A stretch of DNA of 64,000 bases, taken from Flagellimonas marinaquae (GTDB lineage: Bacteria > Bacteroidota > Bacteroidia > Flavobacteriales > Flavobacteriaceae). A model generated the notes under the pieces. It had not been told where the DNA came from. It did not search any database and saw only the letters and a program-made list of their open reading frames with translations. How positions within the stretch are numbered: the stretch's first letter is position 1; each line of letters begins with the position of its first letter. The stretch lies in assembly GCF_003992675.1 (NCBI RefSeq), contig NZ_RZMZ01000015.1, positions 620,001 to 684,000 of the forward strand, in the 5' to 3' direction. The translations under genes and the position numbers were made by a program. This document shows positions 36,446 through 45,794 of this stretch, one piece after another.

Positions 36446-37318
36446 TTATTTACCGGTGCCTCCGATAGCAGGATCTTTCATTCCTTCTTCAATCATGTTG
36501 TAGAACTGATCGATTTTTGGAAGTACAACGATTCTTGTTCTTCTGTTTTTGGCCCTATTGGCGGAAGTATCGTTACCTACCAATGGCACGTAGTAGCTAC
36601 GTCCGGCAGCAGTCATTCTAGCAGGGTCAACACCAAAATCGTTTTGTAGGATACGAACAACTGAAGTGGCTCTTTTGGCACTCAAATCCCAGTTGTCCAA
36701 CAAAACTCCGCTTCTGTAAGGTACGTTGTCGGTATGACCTTCTACCATAAACTCAAAGTCAGGCTTGTTGTTTACTACTTTGGCTACTTTACCGAGTACT
36801 TCTTTTGCAGCACTGGTTACGTTGTAGCTTCCGCTTCTAAACAATAATTTATCGGAAATGGAAACGAATACCACACCTTTTTCAACACTGATTTCGATGT
36901 CTTCATCATCCAAGTTGCCCAAAACACCTTTTAAACTCTGTACCAAAGAAAGGTTTACGGAGTCCCTTCGTGTAACCGCATCTTGCAGTTTTCTGATGGT
37001 AAGGTCTTTTTCCTTAAGGCTTTCCAAAGACTTTTCAAGGTTTTCGGCACCTTTTGTAGTCAAAGTAGTCAAGTTGCCCATATTGTTGATGAGCTCTTGG
37101 TTATTTGCTTTTAGGAATGCATTCTGGTCTTCGAGGGTTTTCAACCTGGAATCTGCTGTTGCTTTTTCTTCCAAGCAATCGTTCAATTTAACGGTTGCAG
37201 AGTTCAGTAGGTCTTGAGTTTCTTTGTGTTTGGCTTCCAGTTCAGCATATTTCTTCTGCGAAACGCAAGAGGATAATAGAACGGTCAGCGCCAATGTTCC
37301 TAGAAAGATTTTTTTCAT
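36446..37318 (-). CDS. OmpA family outer-membrane lipoprotein
   Basis: The 290-residue product has a lipoprotein signal with Cys18 (LLSSC), a coiled coil (about 22-125) and a C-terminal OmpA domain (about 145-270). The domain has the full peptidoglycan-binding set: FMVEGHTDNVPY, LSAKRATSVVRIL and NRAKNRRTRIVV. It probably links the outer membrane to the cell wall. It is a single gene bounded by the terminator on its 3' side. The upstream gap shows an AT-rich palindrome (CAAATTTG) but no exact -7 box. Confidence 0.92.
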   Translation of the reverse strand: MKKIFLGTLALTVLLSSCVSQKKYAELEAKHKETQDLLNSATVKLNDCLEEKATADSRLKTLEDQNAFLKANNQELINNMGNLTTLTTKGAENLEKSLESLKEKDLTIRKLQDAVTRRDSVNLSLVQSLKGVLGNLDDEDIEISVEKGVVFVSISDKLLFRSGSYNVTSAAKEVLGKVAKVVNNKPDFEFMVEGHTDNVPYRSGVLLDNWDLSAKRATSVVRILQNDFGVDPARMTAAGRSYYVPLVGNDTSANRAKNRRTRIVVLPKIDQFYNMIEEGMKDPAIGGTGK

Positions 37319-37413
37319 AGTTCAGAATATAATTTAAGGATTGTTAGATATATCAAATTTGAAAAACTCAACCAAAATTAGATAAAAAGCAAGGCTCCCA
37401 TATTTCGGTATCG

Positions 37414-38415
37414 TTAATCTTTTACTAAAATGTTAAAATTCTCTATTTGATGTACGAAATAGGACCATACTATGGACGTCGTCACATGGTATTTTAATAT
37501 AAAATTAGCTTTTTCCCGCTTTTTGTACATTTTTATAAAGTTAGCATAAAAACTGAAATGTGCCCTTAAGATGGCAAAGCAGTGGTCGAATTTTAATTGA
37601 AAGATAAAACGTAGGGCGGCTACGGCATCCAGCAGCAAACGGATAAACACAATGGGCCATGCCTGCCTTCTGGGTAAGTTTTTGGTGATTGAATAAAGGG
37701 AGTTCCTAAAATTGAGAAAGGTTTTTTTGGGATTCATGTTGGACAAGGTGCTGCCTCCTAAATGGTATACGTTGCTGTGGCCCACATAATATACTTTATG
37801 ACCGGCATTCTGGGCTCGCCAGCAAAGGTCGATTTCTTCTTGGTGGGCAAAGTAATCCTCATCAAAACCGCCCAGGGACCAAAACACATCGCTCTTGATG
37901 AACATACATGCACCAGTGGCCCAGAACACCTCTCGGATATCATCGTATTGACCTTCATCCTTTTCGATGGTCTGAAAAATGCGTCCCCTGCAGAATGGAT
38001 ACCCAAATTTATCAAGGAAACCACCCGCTGCTCCAGCATATTCAAAGTGGTCCTTTCGCATTAAATCCAATATTTTGGGTTGGATAATTGCTGCTTCTGG
38101 TTGGGAACTAAAAGTGTTTTTGATGGGTTCCAGCCAATCGGGCGTAACTTCAACGTCGGAATTCAGCAGACAATATACATCAGCTTCGATGTGTTTGAGA
38201 CCTTCATTATATCCTTTGGCAAAACCACCATTAGTGCTGTTCTGAACAATTTTGATCGTTGGGTAATGTACTATCAGAAAATCCACGGAGCCATCGGTAC
38301 TGGCATTGTCCACCACATAAATATCCGTGCCTTCGGAATATGCCACGACAGAGGGCAAGAACCTCTCGAGCAAGGCCTCTCCATTCCAGTTGAGTATGAC
38401 TACGGCAATTTTCAA
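37414..38415 (-). CDS. Family 2 glycosyltransferase
   Basis: The 333-residue product is a GT2 (GT-A fold) enzyme: start MKIAVVILNWNGEALLERFL, VDNASTDGSVDFL, and the nucleotide-sugar metal motif in LLNSDVEVTP. Then comes the acceptor region WATGACMFIKSDVFWSLGGFDEDYFAHQEEIDLCWRAQNAGHKVYYV, as in rhamnosyltransferase-like members. The C-terminus has a possible membrane-associated helix. The likely role is addition of a sugar to a cell-surface glycan; donor and acceptor are unknown. It lies 12 bp downstream of the HsdR-N gene, so they may be cotranscribed. Confidence 0.92.
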   Translation of the reverse strand: MKIAVVILNWNGEALLERFLPSVVAYSEGTDIYVVDNASTDGSVDFLIVHYPTIKIVQNSTNGGFAKGYNEGLKHIEADVYCLLNSDVEVTPDWLEPIKNTFSSQPEAAIIQPKILDLMRKDHFEYAGAAGGFLDKFGYPFCRGRIFQTIEKDEGQYDDIREVFWATGACMFIKSDVFWSLGGFDEDYFAHQEEIDLCWRAQNAGHKVYYVGHSNVYHLGGSTLSNMNPKKTFLNFRNSLYSITKNLPRRQAWPIVFIRLLLDAVAALRFIFQLKFDHCFAILRAHFSFYANFIKMYKKREKANFILKYHVTTSIVWSYFVHQIENFNILVKD

Positions 38416-38427
38416 AACGGAGGCAAA

Positions 38428-38874
38428 TTAACGGCTAAAATCAGGAATATCCTCTAAAAACCTATACTTTTCATTGGTATGGTCCATTTCGCAGTAGTAA
38501 TGGTCCAGGCCATTGGTAACCATAAGATGCTTAGCCTTCAATTGGTAATTGTATCGCGCTATTTGATCAAAGGTAGCTTGGGTAATCTTTACTTCTGGGG
38601 CCTTGCATTCGATCAACAAAAAAATGGAACCGTCAGAGTTAAAGACAACCACATCATACCGCTTTCTTAACTCGTTTACCGTCAGTTGCTTTTCCACGTT
38701 GATAAGGCTCTTGGGGTAGTTTTTTGTAAATACCAGATAACGCAAAACATGCTGCCTTACCCATTCTTCGGGTTGGAGGACCACAAACTTTTTACGGATA
38801 CCGTCAAAAATGTACTGTCTATTTTGGCTATTTTTGATTCGAAATGAATAAGGTGGAAAGTTAAGGTCTTGCAT
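38428..38874 (-). CDS. Type I restriction enzyme R-protein N-terminal domain, stand-alone
   Basis: A 148-residue protein made only of the HsdR N-terminal nuclease-like domain (HSDR_N_2): a helix EEWVRQHVLRYLV, the Asp in RYDVVVFN and the E-x-K in LLIECKAPEV, which together form a PD-(D/E)xK site. There is no helicase part and no modification gene nearby, so it is not a restriction system. It diverges from holA with 26 bp between the starts. Function unknown. Confidence 0.85.
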   Translation of the reverse strand: MQDLNFPPYSFRIKNSQNRQYIFDGIRKKFVVLQPEEWVRQHVLRYLVFTKNYPKSLINVEKQLTVNELRKRYDVVVFNSDGSIFLLIECKAPEVKITQATFDQIARYNYQLKAKHLMVTNGLDHYYCEMDHTNEKYRFLEDIPDFSR

Positions 38875-38900
38875 TGGACAAAACTGGTGAAATATTTTGA

Positions 38901-39902
38901 ATGGACAAAGTAAAGGAAATCGTATCGGAAATTAAACGGGGAAATCCCAAACCCATTTATTTTTTAATGGGGGAGGAGCCCTATTATATTGATCGTATTT
39001 CACAGTACATAGCAGAAAACGTGCTAACAGAGGATGAGCGTGGGTTTAACCAGATGGTACTTTACGGAAAGGACACCTCGGTCGATGAAGTGGTGTCCAA
39101 TGCCAAACGGTTCCCTATGATGGCCCAGTATCAGGTGGTGATCGTTAAAGAGGCCCAGCACCTATCCCGAAACATTGAGCAGTTGGTGCACTATGCAGAG
39201 AACCCCCAGCAGACCACTATTTTGGTGCTTTGCTACAAATACAAAAAACTGGACAAACGCAAAAAGCTCTATAAGGCCATTCAGAAAAAGGGAGAACTAT
39301 TTGAAAGTAAAAAGTTGTACGAGAATCAGGTGGCTGACTGGATTCGAAGGACATTGGCCAGTAAAAAGTACAAGATTTCCCCCAAGTCCTGCATTATGCT
39401 TGTCGAGTTTCTGGGAACCGATTTGAGCAAAATCAGCAATGAGTTGGATAAATTGACCTTGATTGTACCCCCGACCACTGAGATTACTCCAGAACTCATT
39501 GAGGAGCACATTGGCATCAGTAAAGATTTCAACAACTTTGAGTTGAAAAAGGCCATTGGTGAGCGCGATGTGAAAAAGGCTTCCCGTATTATCGATTATT
39601 TTGCGCAGAACCCAAAGGATAATCCGTTTGTGGTAACCGTTACCTTGCTGAACACCTTTTTTACGCAATTACTGCAATATCATGGTCTCCAAGATCATTC
39701 TCCCGGAAACGTGGCCAGAGTCCTAGGTGTGAGTCCTTACTTTGTAAATGAGTATGTGGTGGCCGCCCGAAATTACCCCATGAAAAGGGTAAGTGGAGTC
39801 ATCTCCAGCCTTAGAAAGTTGGATTTAAAAGGCAAAGGGGTAGGAGCCAGCAATATGACCCAAGCCGATTTGCTGAAAGAGCTCTTGTCCGAAATACTAT
39901 AA
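38901..39902 (+). CDS. holA: DNA polymerase III, delta subunit
   Basis: HolA is the clamp-loader subunit that opens the beta sliding clamp. The 333-residue product follows the family order: an N-terminal P-loop-like domain (PIYFLMGEEPYYIDRISQYI, GFNQMVLYGKDTSV), ANAKRFPMMAQYQVVIVKEAQ, then IRRTLASKKYKISPKSCIMLVEFLGTDLSKISNELDKL and the C-terminal collar domain. The Walker motifs are degenerate, as expected for delta. It is a single gene, divergent from the HsdR-N gene and convergent with the DoxX gene, two bases apart. Confidence 0.93.
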   Translation: MDKVKEIVSEIKRGNPKPIYFLMGEEPYYIDRISQYIAENVLTEDERGFNQMVLYGKDTSVDEVVSNAKRFPMMAQYQVVIVKEAQHLSRNIEQLVHYAENPQQTTILVLCYKYKKLDKRKKLYKAIQKKGELFESKKLYENQVADWIRRTLASKKYKISPKSCIMLVEFLGTDLSKISNELDKLTLIVPPTTEITPELIEEHIGISKDFNNFELKKAIGERDVKKASRIIDYFAQNPKDNPFVVTVTLLNTFFTQLLQYHGLQDHSPGNVARVLGVSPYFVNEYVVAARNYPMKRVSGVISSLRKLDLKGKGVGASNMTQADLLKELLSEIL

Positions 39903-39904
39903 AC

Positions 39905-40282
39905 TTATTTTTTATCCACGCTGTACTTACCGGGCCCCAGCAACATAATTACCACAAAAATGGTAAGGTAGAGCAATGCCATTTCTTTTTTGCCAAAGGG
40001 GTCGGCCCCATGAATCATAAACCCGGCAACGAACATTGTAATTGCTGTTGGAATTGCCGCCCATCTGGTTTTAAATCCGATAATGATAAGTAGGGGGCAT
40101 ACAAATTCGGCTATGACGGTCAAAAAAAGCGAAGGAGCCTGACCAATACCAAAAGGATTGGCGAATTCAGTGTTTCCATTGATGAGATTCATTAGTTTAG
40201 GATACCCATGGGTTAGCATGAAGGCAGATGGAACAATTCGAAGAATAGCCAGCCCAAGGTGAATCAAAGTGTTGTTTTTCAT
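39905..40282 (-). CDS. DoxX family membrane protein
   Basis: The 125-residue product has four membrane helices and the DoxX pattern: LGLAILRIVPSAFMLTHGYPKL near the start, ANPFGIGQAPSLFLTVIAEFVCPLLIIIGFKTRWAAIP, then VAGFMIHG. DoxX proteins are associated with quinone or redox processes, but their specific role is mostly unknown. It is a single small gene. Confidence 0.88.
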   Translation of the reverse strand: MKNNTLIHLGLAILRIVPSAFMLTHGYPKLMNLINGNTEFANPFGIGQAPSLFLTVIAEFVCPLLIIIGFKTRWAAIPTAITMFVAGFMIHGADPFGKKEMALLYLTIFVVIMLLGPGKYSVDKK

Positions 40283-40378
40283 GTGGGGAAATTTAGTGCA
40301 CGTGAAAATATAAATTATGTTTTAAAAAAAGCAACATAATTTAACGAAAAGCGATTTTGAATTGATCCACATGAAAAA

Positions 40379-42790
40379 TCAGCGTAGCTCGGGAAACGAC
40401 TTTGGGTCCACTTCGTGCATAATTTGGTACACTTTTTCAAAAATATCCTCTGCATTCGGTTTTGAAAAATAATCTCCATCCGAAGCGTAGGCCGGTCTAT
40501 GTGCTTTTGCAGAAAGGGTCTGTGGTGCACTGTCCAAGTAGCGGTAACCTCCTTGTTTTTCCAACACTTCTTGAAGCAGATATGCTGAGCATCCACCAGG
40601 CACATCTTCGTCGATGACCAACAGCCTGTTGGTTTTTTGGAGACTTTTTACCACATCGTGCTCCAAATCAAAAGGCAACAGGGATTGGGCGTCAATGACT
40701 TCGGCATCAATTCCCACCTCCAACAAGTCTTGTGCTACCTTTTCTACGATTCTTAGTGTGGAACCATAGGACAACAAAGTAATATCATTTCCTTCCTTCA
40801 AGGTTTCCACCTTTCCGATAGGGGTGCAGAACTCTCCTAAATTGGAAGGTTTCTTTTCTTTGAGGCGATAACCGTTCAAACTTTCAATCACAAGGGCAGG
40901 TTCGTCACTCTTCATCAAGGTGTTGTAGAAACCCGCAGCTTGTGTCATGTTACGAGGGGTCAAAATATACATGCCCCGTAGTAAATGAATCAGTCCGCCC
41001 ATAGGTGAACCTGAATGCCAAATTCCTTCCAAACGATGACCTCTTGTACGAACAATAAGAGGGGCTTTTTGCTTGCCCACTGTACGGTACATCAATGTCG
41101 CTAGGTCGTCACTTAAGGTTTGAACGGCATAAAGGATGTAATCCAAATATTGTATTTCGGCAATAGGTCGGAGTCCACGCATGGCCATTCCAATCCCTTG
41201 ACCAATAATGGTGGTTTCGCGGATTCCGGTATCGGCGATTCGCAGTTCACCGTATTTTTTTTGAAGTCCTTCAAGCCCTTGGTTAACATCTCCAATATTC
41301 CCAGTATCTTCACCAAAAATCAATGCTTCGGGGTATTTGGAGAACAAGCGGTCAAAGTTGTCCCTTAAAATGATTCTGCCATCCACTTCTGCGGTTTCAT
41401 CAGTGTATGATGGAGGAACAGGGGCAATGCTGGTAGCCTTATTGCCAACTTCGTTGTACAAATGAGAACTGTATTGTGGTTCGTTGGTAGCTAAAAATTG
41501 ATTGACCCACTGCTGAAGCTGTTTTTTCTCTGCAGAAGATTCACCCAAAAGGTAGCGGAATGCCTGCCTGGATTTGGAGGCCAAATCTTTCTTTAGAGGT
41601 TCCTCAATTGCAATCAAGTCATTTTTCAATTTGTTGATAAAGGTCCTATTGGCACTCTGACCGGCTACTTTTTCCAATAGCTGTACCAATTCCTTTTTGG
41701 CAACAAGCTGAGGCTTTAAAAACTCGGACCATGCTTCTTTTTTCGCGGCACGGACTTTATGTTTGATTTCTCGCTCAAGTTTCTTTAGATCCTCCTCGGT
41801 ACTGATTCCATTTTCCAGAATCCACTCTCTAAATCGTTTATTGCAATCGTTTTCCCGTTCCCATTCCAAACGCTCTGCGGACTTATACCTTTCGTGGGAA
41901 CCGGAGGTAGAGTGTCCCTGCGGTTGTGTGAGTTCGGTAACGTGAATAAGCACGGGCACATGGTTTTCCCGTGCAATATCCGATGCATTCTCGAAGGTGT
42001 GGATAAGGGCAGTATAGTCCCATCCTTTGACCTTTAGGATTTCATAGCCGTTATTCTCCTCGTCCCGTTGCAGTCCGCTCAATGCTTCGGATATATCACC
42101 TTTGGTGGTGTGGAATTCAGAGGGTACGGAAATTCCGTAATCATCGTCCCAAACACTAATCACCATGGGAACCTGCATAACCCCCGCGGCATTGATTGTC
42201 TCAAAAAAGTGACCTTCGCTGGTACTGGCGTTTCCTATGGTTCCCCAGGCCACTTCATTTCCATTTTTGGAGAAGTTGGTCTGGTCTATGCCATCTACGT
42301 GGCGATATATTTTGGAGGCTTGGGCCAGTCCCAATAACCGTGGCATTTGCCCAGCGGTACAAGAAATGTCGGCACTACTGTTTTTTTGTTCGGTAAGGTT
42401 TTTCCAAGTTCCGTCCTCGTTCAAGCTGTGCGTCACAAAGTGACCGCCCATCTGCCTACCGGCACTCATGGGTTCCTTTTCAAGGTCGGTGGTGGCATAT
42501 AATCCATGAAAGAATGCTTTGGGACTCAAGTGCCCCAACGCCATCATAAAGGTTTGGTCGCGGTAGTAACCGCTCCTAAAATCACCATCTTGAAAAGCCC
42601 TTGCCATTGCAAGCTGAGGGAGCTCTTTTCCGTCCCCGAAAATCCCAAATTTGGCTTTACCAGAGAGCACTTCCCTTCGTCCCAGCACGCTGCATTCCCT
42701 ACTGGTGACGGCTGTCTCATAATCTTGAAGAATCTGTGACTTAAAATCGTCGAAAGAAATATCGTTGCTTGTACTAGGATTAGGTTTCAT
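40379..42790 (-). CDS. 2-oxoacid dehydrogenase E1 component, alpha and beta fused
   Basis: The 803-residue protein joins both E1 subunits of a thiamine-dependent 2-oxoacid dehydrogenase complex. The N-terminal half (about 1-400) is the alpha part with the TPP region FSKNGNEVAWGTIGNASTSEGHFFE. The C-terminal half (about 470-803) is the beta part with LIFGEDTGNIGDVNQGLEGLQKKYG, IRETTIIGQGIGMAMRGLRPIAEIQYLDY and DEDVPGGCSAYL. Fused E1 proteins of this kind are common in Bacteroidota and usually called branched-chain or pyruvate dehydrogenase E1. A branched-chain role fits the window but cannot be proven. It is monocistronic. Confidence 0.9.
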   Translation of the reverse strand: MKPNPSTSNDISFDDFKSQILQDYETAVTSRECSVLGRREVLSGKAKFGIFGDGKELPQLAMARAFQDGDFRSGYYRDQTFMMALGHLSPKAFFHGLYATTDLEKEPMSAGRQMGGHFVTHSLNEDGTWKNLTEQKNSSADISCTAGQMPRLLGLAQASKIYRHVDGIDQTNFSKNGNEVAWGTIGNASTSEGHFFETINAAGVMQVPMVISVWDDDYGISVPSEFHTTKGDISEALSGLQRDEENNGYEILKVKGWDYTALIHTFENASDIARENHVPVLIHVTELTQPQGHSTSGSHERYKSAERLEWERENDCNKRFREWILENGISTEEDLKKLEREIKHKVRAAKKEAWSEFLKPQLVAKKELVQLLEKVAGQSANRTFINKLKNDLIAIEEPLKKDLASKSRQAFRYLLGESSAEKKQLQQWVNQFLATNEPQYSSHLYNEVGNKATSIAPVPPSYTDETAEVDGRIILRDNFDRLFSKYPEALIFGEDTGNIGDVNQGLEGLQKKYGELRIADTGIRETTIIGQGIGMAMRGLRPIAEIQYLDYILYAVQTLSDDLATLMYRTVGKQKAPLIVRTRGHRLEGIWHSGSPMGGLIHLLRGMYILTPRNMTQAAGFYNTLMKSDEPALVIESLNGYRLKEKKPSNLGEFCTPIGKVETLKEGNDITLLSYGSTLRIVEKVAQDLLEVGIDAEVIDAQSLLPFDLEHDVVKSLQKTNRLLVIDEDVPGGCSAYLLQEVLEKQGGYRYLDSAPQTLSAKAHRPAYASDGDYFSKPNAEDIFEKVYQIMHEVDPKSFPELR

Positions 42791-42929
42791 GGACTGATTA
42801 AGATTTCTGCGAAATTACTAAAAATCCGTCTAAATTGCAATACAGGACACTGTTAATAAAATCAATTACCATCAATAATTTATCACAATAAATGATGATA
42901 TTTCAAAAAATCACACAAAATAAGCTATT

Positions 42930-42950
42930 GGATTATCAAATTGATAATCA
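42930..42950 (-). repeat. Small palindrome over the end of the pseudopeptidase gene
   Basis: GATTATC-AAATT-GATAATC (42931-42949) is a perfect seven-base inverted repeat overlapping the stop codon of the gene that ends at 42948. No U-tract follows on the minus strand, so termination is doubtful. The remaining upstream region of the E1 gene (42791-42930) is AT-rich without an exact -7 box. Confidence 0.35.
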
Positions 42951-45782
42951 AAACCACTTTCGGGTAAACAGACCGGTAAGCGTTCTAGGACTTAAGGTAA
43001 CAATAAATCGGATACGTTGACCATAGTCATTTTGTGCAATTTCCCAACCTCTGTTGGAATACACGGGAAAGTAAAGTTCAAAGTAATCTGTCACCAAGTT
43101 GAGGCGGATACCGGAGTCGTACACAAAACGGGTATTCTCTCCTTTGTTTTTGATGAAACCAAGATCGCCATACGCCTCTATCCACCTCCAAATGTTCGCG
43201 CTTGCATTGGTGGTGGCTATCCAATCGTTCGCAAATGGATTCTCTAGCTTTGATTTGAATCCCCCTTCGGCAATGATGACTTGTTGGCTGTAAATACCGG
43301 AATCTTCCGATCGTCCCAAATAGGCAAGATCGAACATGTAATCTGTCGGACGGTCCAGCGCAAAGCTGAAAAAATTGGAATTGGTGGTGTTGCGCAAAAA
43401 CTTACCAGCATAAAAACGAAGGTTCAATTGCCTGTTGCTCTGGAACAGTTTCCGATACTCCCACTCAAAGGCAAGTTTACTGAATTCGCTAGAGTGCTGG
43501 GCATCAATGGACCACGAAGAGTAGTTGATTATGCTGTTGTCCACATCGGTAAATCGGGCGTTCAGGACCCCATAATCCGGGTCGGTCTCCAATTCACCCT
43601 GCAAACTTTCGTCAATACTCCTAAAAACGTTTCGGTAACGCAATAACAAATATTGCCTTCGGTTGGATAGCAAATCGTTGGGTCGCCAACCAAAGGTGAC
43701 GGCCGGTGTCACCGTAGAAAACCTTGAATTTTGTTCGAAGTGCGATGTGGAGGCCGAAAACGAATAATTGGTTACAAATAACCCTGTTTTGTTATGATAC
43801 TTTCGATACCGGAATCCTACTTTGCCCACCATGGTGCGCTCCAAAAAGGAGTAGGTGGGGGCAATGTCATATTCAAACGGGCGCTCCAAGAACGTTTTGT
43901 TGTACAGGCGCAACCCTGGGGTTACACCATCATAGAGGTTAAAGTTCATGATGGGCACGTAAAACACCTGGTTGTAATAAGGGTCCTCGGTGTCCTTAAA
44001 AAATTGAAACTTTAGTTTTTTATTACTGGAAAACCAACCATTCAAGGTTTTCCAATTATCTCGCTGGTTGAATTCCGGGATTTTTTGATCGTAGTTCAAT
44101 ACCAGACGATCTTCACTTCCCCGGGGTATTGTAAAACTCTTGGTGGAATCAATATTGCTAAACCAGTATTGGGAGACCACAGAGTCCTTTTCCAGTCCAA
44201 AAAGGGATATGGGGACATTGGTGCCCCGTTTGTTCTTGAGCAAAAATGTGATGGAATCCTCAGTTTTTTCCAGACTCTTGATCTTGAAATCGATTTTTTT
44301 GTCCGATGCTACATATTCTTCAAAAAACCAGTTGACGTCCTTGTTCGCATACCTTTCAATAGTCTCCCTAAAGTTTGAAGCACTTACCCTTTGTTGCTGT
44401 TTGTAATTTTTGTAAAAATCCAAAATGGTGCTATCTATCTTTTTTTCACCCAAATAGGCGGAAAGATAGGACATGCCCAATCCAGCTTTATACCCATTGG
44501 CAATCCTTTCGTTGAATTTAATCAGGGAATCGTTGGAGGTGGTCAAGGCCTGGTCGATGTTCTTACGGGCCGAGAGCATGCTGAAAAGTGCATATTGCTC
44601 ATTGAAATCCATTTTTGCCAAGTGAAAGCTGCGTACGCCCCAAATTTTGGAAAGTTTTCCTATCAGTTTTTGGTCTGGATAGAACGCTTCCACATACTTG
44701 ATCATCAAGTAGTACCCTATGGCATCGTTCACCCAGCGTTCCTTTCTAGGATTCAAATAAAGTGATTCTTTCAAGTAGCTTCGTATAGCCGTTTTGAGAA
44801 ACTTCATCTCGAACTGGAACTGTTCTTCGTAGGGTCTTATAAATGATGGCAACTGATTGATGCCGTAGAGCGGCGAGCGGTTATAGTCAAATTCCGAAAC
44901 CAATAGGTGCCCGTGTGGAAAAGAACCCAAATTTTCCTGAAGGAACTGGGCAATCTTTAAAATGGAGATACCCTGTGAAATCTCCTCGTATTTGTTCGAT
45001 TCGATATCGGTAGAGATAGTAACATAATCCGTTACGTGTTTGGTGAACCGGTCATCCCTGTTTAGAATGATTTCACAATTCTTTCTATTGTCTCCGATTA
45101 ACTGTGTATGTTGCCCTCCAGGAAAAGTGGACACGCTGGATTTTCTATAATTGGACACCAAAAACAGGTTTTCCGGAAAGGTGAAATTGATTCGGGTATT
45201 GGCAACATCGGTATAAATATCGTTAAGGTTGATATTGTTGTACAAATGCCATTCCCCATCAAAAACAGCTGGGGTAAAATACCAGTCCTTTAAATGAAAA
45301 CCTCCATCATCTCGATGCCCATATCCAGTAAATTTAGCACTTGGAAGCTTGATGGTATAGGTAAAAAATAGCTGTATGGATTCACCGGGCTTAAGGACCT
45401 CGTTCAAGTTTACCGTGATGATATCCGCATTGCCCTCCCTTTTCCAATCCAGTCCAGCATAATTGTTGTCCACAATGGTCTTAATGGTGGTATAGCCTCT
45501 TTCCCTGTCTTTTGCCAAGTGCAGGCTTCTATTGAACTCTTCCCCAAAACGTTTGGCAAGGGCGGTGTTCTTGTTGGAATAAGCATGATTCCAGTCATTG
45601 AAATACAGGGTGGAAAGCCCCTTGTCCGATTGGTTGTGATAGGTGAAGTGTTGCCGAATGCGTATTTGGTCTGTTGGCCCGTCCAAAGTGGCCACAATCT
45701 CATTGGTGTGCTGACCCCAAAGTTGGGGGCACGCTATTGAAATCAGAAATAGGATTCGGAAAAACGTTTTAAAATTCACCAA
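42948..45782 (-). CDS. M1 peptidase-like protein without zinc site, fused to an outer-membrane barrel
   Basis: The 944-residue product has a signal peptide (FRILFLISIACPQLWGQ). The N-terminal ~540 residues follow an M1 aminopeptidase layout: a beta-sandwich domain with YHNQSDKGLSTLYFNDW, then a helical region with SYLKESLYLNPRKERWVNDAIGYYLMIKY. No HExxH occurs where the zinc site should be; only the WVNDAIGYY helix, equal to the family's WLNEGFA, is left, with the ligand Glu changed to Asp. The C-terminal ~350 residues (from about 595) alternate aromatic and polar residues like a transmembrane beta-barrel and end in KWF, a usual barrel end. A surface-exposed binding or chaperone role is possible. 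Confidence 0.75.
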   Translation of the reverse strand: MVNFKTFFRILFLISIACPQLWGQHTNEIVATLDGPTDQIRIRQHFTYHNQSDKGLSTLYFNDWNHAYSNKNTALAKRFGEEFNRSLHLAKDRERGYTTIKTIVDNNYAGLDWKREGNADIITVNLNEVLKPGESIQLFFTYTIKLPSAKFTGYGHRDDGGFHLKDWYFTPAVFDGEWHLYNNINLNDIYTDVANTRINFTFPENLFLVSNYRKSSVSTFPGGQHTQLIGDNRKNCEIILNRDDRFTKHVTDYVTISTDIESNKYEEISQGISILKIAQFLQENLGSFPHGHLLVSEFDYNRSPLYGINQLPSFIRPYEEQFQFEMKFLKTAIRSYLKESLYLNPRKERWVNDAIGYYLMIKYVEAFYPDQKLIGKLSKIWGVRSFHLAKMDFNEQYALFSMLSARKNIDQALTTSNDSLIKFNERIANGYKAGLGMSYLSAYLGEKKIDSTILDFYKNYKQQQRVSASNFRETIERYANKDVNWFFEEYVASDKKIDFKIKSLEKTEDSITFLLKNKRGTNVPISLFGLEKDSVVSQYWFSNIDSTKSFTIPRGSEDRLVLNYDQKIPEFNQRDNWKTLNGWFSSNKKLKFQFFKDTEDPYYNQVFYVPIMNFNLYDGVTPGLRLYNKTFLERPFEYDIAPTYSFLERTMVGKVGFRYRKYHNKTGLFVTNYSFSASTSHFEQNSRFSTVTPAVTFGWRPNDLLSNRRQYLLLRYRNVFRSIDESLQGELETDPDYGVLNARFTDVDNSIINYSSWSIDAQHSSEFSKLAFEWEYRKLFQSNRQLNLRFYAGKFLRNTTNSNFFSFALDRPTDYMFDLAYLGRSEDSGIYSQQVIIAEGGFKSKLENPFANDWIATTNASANIWRWIEAYGDLGFIKNKGENTRFVYDSGIRLNLVTDYFELYFPVYSNRGWEIAQNDYGQRIRFIVTLSPRTLTGLFTRKWF

Positions 45783-45794
45783 TACGAAACCAGA

